NCBI GenBank assembly: GCA_043764895.1
Contig: JAYUJY010000148.1
Span: 1 to 64,000, forward strand
Direction of reading: 5' to 3'
DNA length: 64,000 nt
From: JAAFJU01 sp043764895
Lineage (GTDB): Bacteria > Cyanobacteriota > Cyanobacteriia > Leptolyngbyales > Leptolyngbyaceae
The notes below the pieces were generated by a model. It was given only the letters and a program-made list of their open reading frames with translations. It made no database searches and was not told the DNA's origin. Of this stretch, positions 44,398 to 53,023 are shown one piece after another; within the stretch, counting starts at the first letter, position 1, and each line of letters starts with the position of its first letter. Made by a program: the position numbers and the translations under genes.

Positions 44398-44693
44398 GAT
44401 CCCTGATCATCTCCCCTGAAGCGACTCAGGATTTAAACAACATCGCTGACTACTTCATGCCCCTGAACTATGAGGTAGGAGAACGCCTGTTTCAGCGATT
44501 TAATCAACGATGCAAACAATTAGCAACGTTCCCAAATTCAGGGCGTAGTTATGCTAATTTTCGGCAGGGATTGAGGGGATTATCGTTTGAAGGGTACATC
44601 ATCTTCTATCGTGTTACTGAGGAGAGGTTGACCATCGTTAGAGTGGTTAGTGGTCGTCAGGACTTATCCAAAGTTTTCAGTAGTGATGAATAG
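44394..44693 (+). CDS. ParE/RelE-family toxin
   Basis: A 99-residue protein of the ParE family, which poisons DNA gyrase in known members: LIISPEATQDLNNIADYF, SYANFRQGLRGLSFEGYIIF and VRVVSGRQDL. It overlaps the ParD-like gene. All core family positions are present. Confidence 0.9.
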   Translation: MRSLIISPEATQDLNNIADYFMPLNYEVGERLFQRFNQRCKQLATFPNSGRSYANFRQGLRGLSFEGYIIFYRVTEERLTIVRVVSGRQDLSKVFSSDE

Positions 44694-44883
44694 TCGCCTT
44701 ATGGCTTCGAGATGATTCAGCGATCGACACAACCGATGGTCTACGACCAACCAGAGATGATCGCACTACACACCCATAGCTTCTGGCGATTTTTGTAAGT
44801 CATCGATCGATCGCCCGGATTTATTAGATTTTGTGGGTAAAATTAGGGGTGGCTTGTTTTTGTAATGCTGGGGCGATCGGATG

Positions 44884-45255
44884 ATGAGTGATGACTTGGT
44901 TTCATTGGAGTTGAATTTTCAGGATGATGGACCGGAAGCAAAGCAGGAACAGCTTACGGTGAGCCTTTATCAGCAGTTGCAAAAGGTACCGGGATTGACG
45001 ATCGATCGGGTGGCGGAAGTTGCACCGGATGGGTCTCGTTCGTCTGGGCGGTTTTTGTGGGGACTGTTGCAGGCGGAAGTGGGGATTCCAGGGTTTAAGG
45101 ATTTGTTTGGGTTTCTGGGCGATCGGTTGGGTGATAAGCCTATTGTGATTAAGGTGAAGTTCCCGGATGGGCGCGTTTTTGAGATAGTGGCGCATAGTCG
45201 GGCTGAGTTGGCAGCAGCGCGGGAAACTCTTGAAGCGATGGCGAAGATTAAGTAA
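44884..45255 (+). CDS. EACC1-like effector-associated component
   Basis: A 123-residue protein with LEVxLxxxxxx-type strands, LRxLxxxLxKVPGLTIDRVA, a Gly/Leu segment (GFLGDRLGDKPIVIKV) and FPDGRVFEIVAHSRAELAAA. The layout resembles the effector-associated constant component 1 (EACC1) that travels with caspase and other effectors in bacterial conflict systems. This assignment is from memory of the family and needs a profile search. The stop is 3 nt before the caspase ATG. A second ATG at 44881 is one codon upstream. Confidence 0.6.
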   Translation: MSDDLVSLELNFQDDGPEAKQEQLTVSLYQQLQKVPGLTIDRVAEVAPDGSRSSGRFLWGLLQAEVGIPGFKDLFGFLGDRLGDKPIVIKVKFPDGRVFEIVAHSRAELAAARETLEAMAKIK

Positions 45256-45258
45256 GCG

Positions 45259-47238
45259 ATGGGTAAGTTTGCGTTGTTGATTGGGGTGAGTGAGTACTCG
45301 GAGGGTGAAAATCCTTTGAGTGCTTTGCCTGCGGCATTGAATGATGTCCGGGCGCTTTCGGCTGTGCTGGTGAATCCTAATTTGGGTGAATTTGCGCCAG
45401 ACGACGTGAAAATTTTAGAGAATCCGTCAGTCAGTGAGATGCGATCGGCGATCTATGCGCTGTTTCAGGATCGCAAGCAGGATGACTTAGTGCTGTTATA
45501 TTTTTCAGGTCATGGAATCACCGATCAACAGAGCAAATTCTTTTTCTCTACTTCGGAGACTTATACAAATAAGAATGGGTTAGTGAAGCACTCTGCGGTT
45601 CCGGCACGAGATGTCTATGATGATATGGATGAATGTGCCTCCGATCGGATGGTTGTGATTTTGGATTGTTGTCATAGTGGTGCGTTTGGCGATCGGATGC
45701 CGCGTGCTGCTGGGAATATTGATTTTAAGGAACAGCTTGGCATCCGGGGGCGTGTGGTGCTAACGGCCTCAGCCTCCTACCAGTATTCGTTTGAACAACC
45801 TGGTGAAGAACTCGCCATTTATACAAGGTATTTAATTAAGGGGATTGAAACTGGGGCTGCCGATCGCGATAGGGATGGTCATGTGTCAGCAAATGAACTT
45901 CATGATTATGTTGTAGAGAAGTTGTCGAAAGCGGCTCCAAAGATGTCTCCGAAACGTTATGTAACGGAGGGCGGGGAGAAGATTTGGCTGACGAAGGCGA
46001 TCGTGGACCCGACGCGACAATATCGGGATTCGGTCGAGAAGCGTCTTAAAAAAAGTGGGGGTAAGATTAGTCCAGCGGCACGGCGGAATCTGGCGATCGA
46101 ACGGCAGGAACTAGGGTTGACGATCGAGGCGGCAGAAGCGATCGAGGCGGCTGAGTTACGCCCGTATCTGGAATATAAACAGCATTTGGCAGAATATGAG
46201 AAAGATTTTCGAGATGAATTGGAGTTTATGGAAGGGGTGTTGGACGATCGGAGTCGTAAAGAATTGAATGATCTAATTCGGCAGCGTAGTTTGAAAACTG
46301 AGGATGTAACGGCGATCGAACATCGGGTGATGCAGGAGTTAGACATTCCTGAACCTGTTGTTGTAGAACCGATCGCACCTAAACCTGTCGAAATTAAACC
46401 TGCTGCGCCTGTTCGATCGCCTGCAAAACCTAAATTCCAACCGTTTACGGAATTAGTAGCGTCGGGAAGACTGTTTAGTAGTGCAGCCAAGCTAGAAATG
46501 CTACTGATCCCAACAGGTGAATTCATGATGGGTTCCCCCGAGAGTGAAGAAGGACGATCGGATGCTGAAGGGCCACCACATTTGGTCAAAGTTTCTGCAT
46601 TTTACATGGGGAAGTTTCCGATTACGCAGGCTCAGTGGGCGGCGATCGCAAAAACAAAAGAAATCAATTGCAAATTAAATCCTGATCCGTCTGATTTCAA
46701 GGGTGCAGATCTCCCTGTTGAATCAGTGTCTTGGGATGATGCGATCGAATTCTGTAAACGTTTATCCAGGGAAACCGGAAAACCCTATAGTCTACCCAGC
46801 GAAGCCCAATGGGAATACGCTTGCCGTGCGGGGACGACTACGCCTTTTCACTTTGGGGAGACGATCGATACGTCAAATGTGAATTACGACGGAAACTATA
46901 CTTACGGTTCTGGTAAGAAAGGTGAGTATCGACAAAAGACTACTCCTGTTGGATATTTCAAAGACTCAGCGAACAATTTTGGGCTTTACGGTATGCACGG
47001 AAATGTCTGGGAATGGTGTGCTGATTCTTGGCATGAAAATTACAAAGGTGCGCCCGATGATGGCAGCGTTTGGGATGCCTCTAATGATTCCGGATCTAGA
47101 GTCCTACGCGGCGGCTCCTGGAGCCACAATCCGGGGTTCTGTCGATCTGCCGGCCGTGTCCACGGCACGTCCGACGACCTCTACAGGAACATTGGATTTC
47201 GTGTTATCTGTCCCATCCCATCCCCCCAGGACTCTTAG
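45259..47238 (+). CDS. Caspase-family protease with C-terminal FGE-sulfatase (SUMF1) domain
   Basis: A 659-residue fusion. Residues 1-240 are a caspase/metacaspase: LIGVSEY, catalytic His85 in YFSGHG and catalytic Cys138 in ILDCCHSGAF. A helical linker (about 255-365) and a proline-rich hinge precede the formylglycine-generating-enzyme-type domain (about 400-655) with MGSPESEEG, VSWDDAIEFCKRL, LPSEAQWEYACRAG and a C-terminal RVLRGGSWSHNPGFCRSAGR. The last 37 codons (47101-47211) have many NNC codons, a DGR-target-like signature. The EACC1-like gene lies 3 nt upstream. Caspase activity would be released upon ligand binding by the C-terminal domain; that is inference. Confidence 0.92.
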   Translation: MGKFALLIGVSEYSEGENPLSALPAALNDVRALSAVLVNPNLGEFAPDDVKILENPSVSEMRSAIYALFQDRKQDDLVLLYFSGHGITDQQSKFFFSTSETYTNKNGLVKHSAVPARDVYDDMDECASDRMVVILDCCHSGAFGDRMPRAAGNIDFKEQLGIRGRVVLTASASYQYSFEQPGEELAIYTRYLIKGIETGAADRDRDGHVSANELHDYVVEKLSKAAPKMSPKRYVTEGGEKIWLTKAIVDPTRQYRDSVEKRLKKSGGKISPAARRNLAIERQELGLTIEAAEAIEAAELRPYLEYKQHLAEYEKDFRDELEFMEGVLDDRSRKELNDLIRQRSLKTEDVTAIEHRVMQELDIPEPVVVEPIAPKPVEIKPAAPVRSPAKPKFQPFTELVASGRLFSSAAKLEMLLIPTGEFMMGSPESEEGRSDAEGPPHLVKVSAFYMGKFPITQAQWAAIAKTKEINCKLNPDPSDFKGADLPVESVSWDDAIEFCKRLSRETGKPYSLPSEAQWEYACRAGTTTPFHFGETIDTSNVNYDGNYTYGSGKKGEYRQKTTPVGYFKDSANNFGLYGMHGNVWEWCADSWHENYKGAPDDGSVWDASNDSGSRVLRGGSWSHNPGFCRSAGRVHGTSDDLYRNIGFRVICPIPSPQDS

Positions 47239-47299
47239 TATCGCTCTCCACTTTTAATCTCTTACTCTTTATCTAATCTTTCATCTCTACCCTTCGCGC

Positions 47300-47432
47300 A
47301 GAAGCCCCCCAGCCCCCAATTCTGGGGGAGCAAGAGTCGGAGAAGATTATCTTAGTCTTACGTAAATCACACCGTACTCTCATCAATTCTTCCTCATGTC
47401 CCCCCAGAATTGGGGGCTAGGGGGCCTCTTTC
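47300..47432. repeat. Palindromic element upstream of the DUF559 gene
   Basis: The element starts GAAGCCCCCCAGCCCCCAAT and ends with GAATTGGGGGCTAGGGGGCC, giving roughly 30-bp inverted arms. GCAAGAGTCGGA follows the left arm, as in the second copy at 47845. It ends 38 nt before the DUF559 start. Confidence 0.9.
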
Positions 47433-47470
47433 GGGAATGCTAACCCCAAACCAATTCCCAATCTCATCTC

Positions 47471-47893
47471 ATGCCCAAACCCAACTCCTACACCCGCATC
47501 CGAGGCACCACACCCAACGTCGAAACCGCCGCCCGTCGCCTCCGCGAAGACCTCACCCCCGCCGAACAAGTTCTCTGGCAATCCCTCAAAAAACGCCAAC
47601 TCAACAACCTCAAATTCCGCAGCCAACATCCTGTCGGACACTTTATCCTCGACTTCTACTGCCCCACAAATAAACTCGTCATCGAAGTCGATGGCAGCAT
47701 TCACGATCGACAAGTGGAATACGACAACGATCGATCGAACCAACTCAAATCCCACGGTTATCACATTGTTCGATTCCGCAATGATGAAATACTAAACAAC
47801 TTGGATGCTGTATTGAATTGCATTCGGGAAACATGCGATCGGCTGAAAGAGGCCCCCCGGCCCCCAATTCTGGGGGAGCAAGAGTCGGACTAA
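47471..47893 (+). CDS. DUF559 endonuclease-domain protein (Vsr-like)
   Basis: A 140-residue protein: TAARRLREDLTPAEQVLWQ, FRSQHPVGHFILDFYCPTNK and LVIEVDGSIHDRQ show the D-x(n)-E-x-D nuclease core of the Vsr/DUF559 group. The last 14 residues (APRPPILGEQESD end) are encoded by the left arm of the second palindromic element, so its natural end was replaced or extended by that insertion. It lies between two copies of the same element, which suggests mobility. Confidence 0.88.
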   Translation: MPKPNSYTRIRGTTPNVETAARRLREDLTPAEQVLWQSLKKRQLNNLKFRSQHPVGHFILDFYCPTNKLVIEVDGSIHDRQVEYDNDRSNQLKSHGYHIVRFRNDEILNNLDAVLNCIRETCDRLKEAPRPPILGEQESD

Positions 47894-47958
47894 ACTCTTC
47901 TATTTCTCCTATCTCCATCTCATGTCCTCCCAGAATTGGGGGTTAGGGGGCCTCTTCC
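47845..47958. repeat. Palindromic element overlapping the DUF559 3' end
   Basis: Second copy of the element: GAAAGAGGCCCCCCGGCCCC on the left and its inverted counterpart GGTTAGGGGGCCTCTTCC on the right, with CCCCCAATTCTGGGGG in the left arm and CCCAGAATTGGGGG in the right. The left arm encodes the C-terminus of DUF559. Confidence 0.9.
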
Positions 47959-48127
47959 AAAGTCTCTAGCGTTTTGCGTTAGTTGTCGATCGTCCTATTC
48001 GATCGTTCAGCCTGCAATTAGCTTCATCGACTGCCGATTCATGCGTATCCGCACCTAAGTCGTCACATTCTGGAAGATAATGGAACGCATCGTTAGATTT
48101 ACCCCATATTCTTTCCTCCAGTGTCCC

Positions 48128-48937
48128 ATGCCTAACTTTTTGGTTGAACCGTGGACGATCGGCCTTGCCCTCAATACCGCCCTTCTCCTCCCCGCCTACC
48201 TCTCGCCGAAAAAGCTGCTTACCCCCGAAGGCACACTCCATGCCTGGGTTTTAGGCGTGCTCCTCTATGGGTGTCTCGGATGGCAAGCTTACGGGCTGAT
48301 GATGGTGTATTTTCTGGCCGGATCGGCGGTGACGCGCATTGGGATGGCGGAAAAAGAAGCCGAAGGAATTGCCGAAAAGCGATCGGGCGCGCGCGGACCC
48401 GAAAATGTCTGGGGTTCGGCCTTGGTTGCGGCCTTGTGCGCGATCGGATTTTGGATGGTGAAGGTGTGGAATTATCGTGAGTTGATGCAGTTTGGGACAC
48501 TGCCGCCGTGGGCCGTAACCTTGCCGCCGCTGTTGCTGTTAGCCTACACATCAAGTATTGCGACAAAACTCTCCGATACCGCCGCGAGTGAAATTGGTAA
48601 AGCCTACGGAAAGCGCACCTTTTTAATTACAACCCTAAAGCCTGTCTCGCGTGGAACTGAGGGGGCTGTGAGCTTGGAAGGCACGATCGCTGGCGTAATC
48701 GCATCTGTATTCATTGCAGCGATCGCTTGGGCGTTGGGATTGATTCCTCACCAGTATCCCATTGGCGTTGGCATTTGCGTTGTTGCAGCTTTTGTCGCAA
48801 CCAATCTTGAAAGTGTGATTGGCGCGACGATTCAAGAGCAGTTTGATTGGTTAACGAATGAATTGGTTAATGTGATTAATACCGCGATCGGTGCCGTTGT
48901 TGCGATCGTCATTGGGCTATTGGTGTCTGGGCGATAA
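48128..48937 (+). CDS. DUF92/TIGR00297 membrane protein (VTE6/phytyl-phosphate kinase-like)
   Basis: A 269-residue polytopic protein with about seven membrane helices. The blocks LTPEGTLHAWVLG, GPENVWGSALVAALCAIG, the TKLSDTAASEIGKAYGKRTF core and LKPVSRGTEGAVSLEGT are typical of DUF92. Plant VTE6 of this family phosphorylates phytyl phosphate for tocopherol synthesis; the same role in this cyanobacterium is likely but inferred. I chose the ATG at 48128; the ATG at 48080 adds 16 residues. Confidence 0.87.
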   Translation: MPNFLVEPWTIGLALNTALLLPAYLSPKKLLTPEGTLHAWVLGVLLYGCLGWQAYGLMMVYFLAGSAVTRIGMAEKEAEGIAEKRSGARGPENVWGSALVAALCAIGFWMVKVWNYRELMQFGTLPPWAVTLPPLLLLAYTSSIATKLSDTAASEIGKAYGKRTFLITTLKPVSRGTEGAVSLEGTIAGVIASVFIAAIAWALGLIPHQYPIGVGICVVAAFVATNLESVIGATIQEQFDWLTNELVNVINTAIGAVVAIVIGLLVSGR

Positions 48938-49040
48938 TCGGTGATTTTCAGAAAAAAGATGACTATTCTCCGAAGAGAATCCTCTAGTAACGTCCTTAAT
49001 AACGTAAGATTACGAACTAGTAAAATGCGCCTCTCCCCCC

Positions 49041-50627
49041 ATGCCCATGCTGAAGGTTCTCGTTTCCGATCCCATCGATCAAGTGGGGATTGATATCCTC
49101 TCCCAAGTCGCCCACGTCGATGTCAACACCAGTCTCTCCCCCGACGAACTCGTCGCGGCAATAGGTGACTATGATGCGTTGATGATTCGCTCTGGCACCC
49201 GTGTCACCGCAGCGGTGATTGAGGCCGGAAAAAAACTAAAGATTATCGGACGAGCGGGCGTCGGGGTAGATAATGTCGATGTCACAGCCGCCACCCGTAA
49301 GGGCATTGTGGTCGTCAATTCGCCCGAAGGCAACACGATCGCTGCTGCCGAGCATACCTTGGCGATGATGATGTCCATGTCGCGCTTCATCCCCGACGCC
49401 AATGCGTCCATGAAAGCCGGGAAATGGGACCGCAAAAGCTTCACGGGCGTCGAAGTTTACAAAAAAACCCTGGGAGTCGTGGGCCTCGGCAAAATCGGAA
49501 CCCACGTCGCCACGGTTGCCAAGGCTATGGGCATGGTTCTCATCGCCTTTGATCCCTTCATCTCCAAAGAGCGTGCGGACCAAATCGGTTGCAAACTCGT
49601 GGAACTCGATACCCTTCTGCGGAATGCGGATTATATTACCCTGCACATCCCCAAAACCCCTGAAACAGCGAATCTGATTAACGCAGAATCGATCGCCAAG
49701 ATGAAGCCCAATGTGCGGATTATCAACTGCGCACGGGGCGGCATTATCGACGAAGCGGCCCTTGCTGTTGCCGTTTCCGAAGGCCGCATTGCTGGAGCCG
49801 CTATTGACGTCTTTGACAGCGAACCTTTAGGCGACTCTCCGCTGCGAGGCGTAGGCAAAGAACTGGTCCTAACCCCACACCTCGGCGCGTCCACCGAAGA
49901 AGCGCAGGTCAACGTCGCCATAGATGTCGCTGAACAGATTCGCGATGTCCTCCTCGACAAGCCCGCCCGGAGCGCCGTCAATATTCCGGGATTGCGGCCC
50001 GACCTGCTTGAAGCGCTCAAGCCCTACCTGCAACTGGCGGAAACCCTAGGAACCATGGTCAGCCAACTCGCAGGTGGACGCATCGAATCGCTCAATATCA
50101 CTCTCAGAGGCGAACTTGCTAGCAACCAAAGCCAACCGATCGTGATTGCAGCCCTCAAAGGAATGCTCTCCCACGCCCTCCAGGAGCGCGTCAACTTCGT
50201 CAATGCCAGCATCGAAGCCAAAGAGCGCGGCATTCACGTCATTGAGACCCGCGACGAGTCGGTCAAAGACTACACCGGGTCCATTTTGCTCACCGCCAAA
50301 GGCTCCCTCGGCGAACACTCCGTCGGTGGCGCACTGTTGGGCGATCATGAGATGCGCATCATCAGCATCGACCAGTTCCCCGTCAACGTCCCTCCCAGCA
50401 AGTACATGTTGTTCACCTTGCACCGCGACATGCCAGGAATCATCGGACGAATTGGATCATTGCTTGGTGATCTCAATATCAACATCGCCAGTATGCAAGT
50501 CGGTCGCAAAATCGTACGTGGAGACGCCGTTATGGTCATCACCGTAGACGATCCGCTCCCCGAAAACACCATCACTGAAATCACGAAAGTGTCTGGCATT
50601 CGGGACGCCTACACCGTCACGCTCTAA
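49041..50627 (+). CDS. serA: D-3-phosphoglycerate dehydrogenase
   Basis: SerA oxidises 3-phosphoglycerate with NAD+ as the first step of serine synthesis. The 528-residue protein has the NAD-binding motif VVGLGKIGTHVATVAKAMG, the catalytic HLGAS region, NCARGGIIDEAAL, an intervening ASB domain and a C-terminal ACT domain (HRDMPGIIGRIGSLLGDLNI) for regulation. The full-length form with ACT suggests serine feedback. prmA follows on the same strand, a common cyanobacterial order. Confidence 0.96.
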   Translation: MPMLKVLVSDPIDQVGIDILSQVAHVDVNTSLSPDELVAAIGDYDALMIRSGTRVTAAVIEAGKKLKIIGRAGVGVDNVDVTAATRKGIVVVNSPEGNTIAAAEHTLAMMMSMSRFIPDANASMKAGKWDRKSFTGVEVYKKTLGVVGLGKIGTHVATVAKAMGMVLIAFDPFISKERADQIGCKLVELDTLLRNADYITLHIPKTPETANLINAESIAKMKPNVRIINCARGGIIDEAALAVAVSEGRIAGAAIDVFDSEPLGDSPLRGVGKELVLTPHLGASTEEAQVNVAIDVAEQIRDVLLDKPARSAVNIPGLRPDLLEALKPYLQLAETLGTMVSQLAGGRIESLNITLRGELASNQSQPIVIAALKGMLSHALQERVNFVNASIEAKERGIHVIETRDESVKDYTGSILLTAKGSLGEHSVGGALLGDHEMRIISIDQFPVNVPPSKYMLFTLHRDMPGIIGRIGSLLGDLNINIASMQVGRKIVRGDAVMVITVDDPLPENTITEITKVSGIRDAYTVTL

Positions 50628-50744
50628 CACTTTCTGATTGATTGATTGATTTGGATTGATTAAGTTTGGGTTGCTAACGACTCCAATCCAAACTCTACAT
50701 TCACAATTCACAATTCTACATTCACAATTCCTTCAGGGTTCAAC

Positions 50745-51638
50745 ATGTCGAATAGCTGGTGGGAAATCCAAGTTTTGTGTGATGCGGTGCTGGAAGAGAG
50801 CCTGTTTTGGCGGTTGGAAAAGTTTGGATGTAAAGGCATGTCCAGTCAACGCCAAGGCAATACTTCAATCATCGCCGCCTACATGCCCCAAGTCACCTCC
50901 CATGTGCTTGACTTGTCGGCGCTCGCCCTGCAAATTAAGCAAGATGCATTGTGTTTTGAGGTGTCCGATCCCACCGTCCAGTGGCACTTGATTGATGAAG
51001 AAGACTGGGCACATGGCTGGAAAGCCTACTGGAAAACCCAAAAGAGTGGCGATCGCTTACTCATCCATCCCGCGTGGCTGCCCATGCCCGAAAACCCCGA
51101 AAATCGCGCCATTATGAAGCTTGAACCGGGCGTTGCCTTTGGTACAGGCGATCATTTCACCACCCAGCTTTGCCTCGAAGCCCTCGAAATGCGCCTCGGC
51201 GAAAATCCTGAAACCATCACGATCGCGGATATCGGCTGCGGATCAGGCATCCTGTCCGTGGGTGCATTGCTCATGGGAGCCAAAAAAGCCTACGCCGTGG
51301 ACACCGATCCCCTCGCCATTAAAGCGACCCAGGAAAACATCAAACTCAACGGCCTGAATCCTGCAACCTTAGAAGTTCAAGAAGGGAGCGTCGAAACGAT
51401 CGTTCTGATGGTTCCCGAACCCGTCGAGGGCATCGTTTGCAATATCTTGGCTCATGTTATTGTGGAGCTTATTCCTGAATGGGGACCGTTGATCAAGCCC
51501 ACGTCATGGGGTATTTTAAGCGGAGTCTTGCTGGATCAAGCCAAAGCTGTCACCGACGTTTTAGAAGAGAATGGATGGTTCGTTGCGGCGCTTTGGAAAC
51601 GTGGAGAGTGGTGTTGTCTCAACATTCGACGGCTCTAA
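50745..51638 (+). CDS. prmA: Ribosomal protein L11 methyltransferase
   Basis: PrmA trimethylates L11. The 297-residue protein has SWWEIQVLCDAVLEESLFW, AFGTGDHFTT, SAM motif ITIADIGCGSGILSVGA, the VQEGS strand and VCNILAHVIVELIP. The start ATG at 50745 fits. Upstream is a short low-complexity stretch with repeats of ACATTCACAATTC. Confidence 0.95.
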   Translation: MSNSWWEIQVLCDAVLEESLFWRLEKFGCKGMSSQRQGNTSIIAAYMPQVTSHVLDLSALALQIKQDALCFEVSDPTVQWHLIDEEDWAHGWKAYWKTQKSGDRLLIHPAWLPMPENPENRAIMKLEPGVAFGTGDHFTTQLCLEALEMRLGENPETITIADIGCGSGILSVGALLMGAKKAYAVDTDPLAIKATQENIKLNGLNPATLEVQEGSVETIVLMVPEPVEGIVCNILAHVIVELIPEWGPLIKPTSWGILSGVLLDQAKAVTDVLEENGWFVAALWKRGEWCCLNIRRL

Positions 51639-51731
51639 TGACGCCTCTAGCGACACCTCTAACGATGAAGGTTCGCTATGCTACAGTGAGCATAGCTTCT
51701 AGTCCAAATTTTCATCCGCGAGCTTGATGAC

Positions 51732-53021
51732 ATGATCCCTCTAACCAAACGTGCCTTGATATTGGGAACCACTGCGATCGCGGTAACAGCGGTCACGGTT
51801 GCAGTGGCGGGCGTTCACTTTTCCCGTGGGGCGTCACTCCTCAAGGATGGACCCAAAGAACTCGTTGATGAAGTGTGGAGTGTCATCGACCACAGCTACG
51901 TCGATGCAACATTTAACCAAACGGACTGGCGTGCTGTTCGTCGGGACTATCTCGGGCGTCAGTACAGTGACAAGAAAGCGGCCTATGTAGCGATTCGGGA
52001 GATGCTCAAGAAGCTGAACGATCCCTACACTCGCTTCATGGATCCTGAAGAATTTAAGAACATGAAAATCGATACTTCCGGCGAATTGACCGGAGTGGGG
52101 ATTCAGCTCGCCGCCGATGAGAAAACCAAGAAGCTAACCGTCATTTCGCCTATAGAAGGCAGTCCAGCCTCGAAAGCGGGCGTTCTGTCCAAAGACATCA
52201 TTATTAAGATTAATGAAAAATCGACCGAGGGCATGGATGTCAATAGCGCCGTCACGCTCATTCGAGGCCCGCTAGGGACCACGGTTAAGCTGACAATGCA
52301 GCGCGGGGAGCAAGTTCTAGACTACGAACTCAAGCGCGATCGCATTGAAATTCATCCCGTCCGCTACAACGTCCAAAAGTCGGCGATCGGTGACATTGGG
52401 TACATCCGTCTCAGCCAGTTTAGCGCCCCTGCGGTCAAAGAAATGCGCGATGCCATTCGCAAACTCGAAGCGCAAAATGTCTCTGGTTATATCCTTGACT
52501 TGCGATCGAATCCCGGCGGATTGCTGAATGCCAGCGTCGATATTGCACGAATGTGGCTTCGAGAAGGCGGCATTGTTTCCACGGTCGATCGTCAGGGCGA
52601 ATCCGATCGCCAATCCGCCAACAATTCGGCCCTCACGGACAAAACCATGGTCGTCCTCGTCGATGGAGGATCGGCCAGCGCGAGCGAAATACTTTCTGGT
52701 GCGCTTCAAGATAATAAACGGGCTAAAATTGTCGGAATAAAAACCTTTGGGAAAGGACTCGTGCAGTCTGTTCGAGAACTGGGCGACGACGAATCAGGCA
52801 TTGCGGTAACGATCGCGAAATATCTGACACCGAATGGCCGCGACATCCATAAGCATGGGGTCGATCCTGATGTTGAAATTAAGCTGACCGAAGAGCAACA
52901 AAAAGTTCTTCTGCTCGATCGCGATAAAATCGGCACGCCAAACGACCCCCAGTTTGCAAAAGCATCGCAAGTGCTAACTGAGGAGTTCAACAGTAAAAAA
53001 GCAGCCCGCGCCGCTAAGTAA
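51732..53021 (+). CDS. S41-family C-terminal processing protease with PDZ domain
   Basis: A 429-residue protease: an N-terminal membrane or signal segment (about 8-30), PDZ domain (about 115-190, GVGIQLAADEKT and SPASKAGVLSKD) and S41 catalytic core with Ser in VDGGSASASEILSG and Lys in KTFGKGLVQS. Cyanobacterial CtpA removes the C-terminus of photosystem II D1; this could be CtpA or a CtpB/CtpC paralogue, which I cannot separate by eye. It is followed by a convergent Uma2 gene. Confidence 0.9.
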   Translation: MIPLTKRALILGTTAIAVTAVTVAVAGVHFSRGASLLKDGPKELVDEVWSVIDHSYVDATFNQTDWRAVRRDYLGRQYSDKKAAYVAIREMLKKLNDPYTRFMDPEEFKNMKIDTSGELTGVGIQLAADEKTKKLTVISPIEGSPASKAGVLSKDIIIKINEKSTEGMDVNSAVTLIRGPLGTTVKLTMQRGEQVLDYELKRDRIEIHPVRYNVQKSAIGDIGYIRLSQFSAPAVKEMRDAIRKLEAQNVSGYILDLRSNPGGLLNASVDIARMWLREGGIVSTVDRQGESDRQSANNSALTDKTMVVLVDGGSASASEILSGALQDNKRAKIVGIKTFGKGLVQSVRELGDDESGIAVTIAKYLTPNGRDIHKHGVDPDVEIKLTEEQQKVLLLDRDKIGTPNDPQFAKASQVLTEEFNSKKAARAAK

Positions 53022-53023
53022 AT

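Noticed and set aside
47239..48127. Possible DGR template repeat or reverse transcriptase downstream of the caspase-FGE gene
   Set aside because: The segment holds only palindromic elements and DUF559; no copy of the variable region and no reverse-transcriptase motif was found anywhere in the window.
48020..48241. Minus-strand peptide containing RIWGKSNDAF, slightly like an antitoxin tail
   Set aside because: Likeness is too short, and most of the frame is opposite the DUF92 gene. No toxin is next to it.
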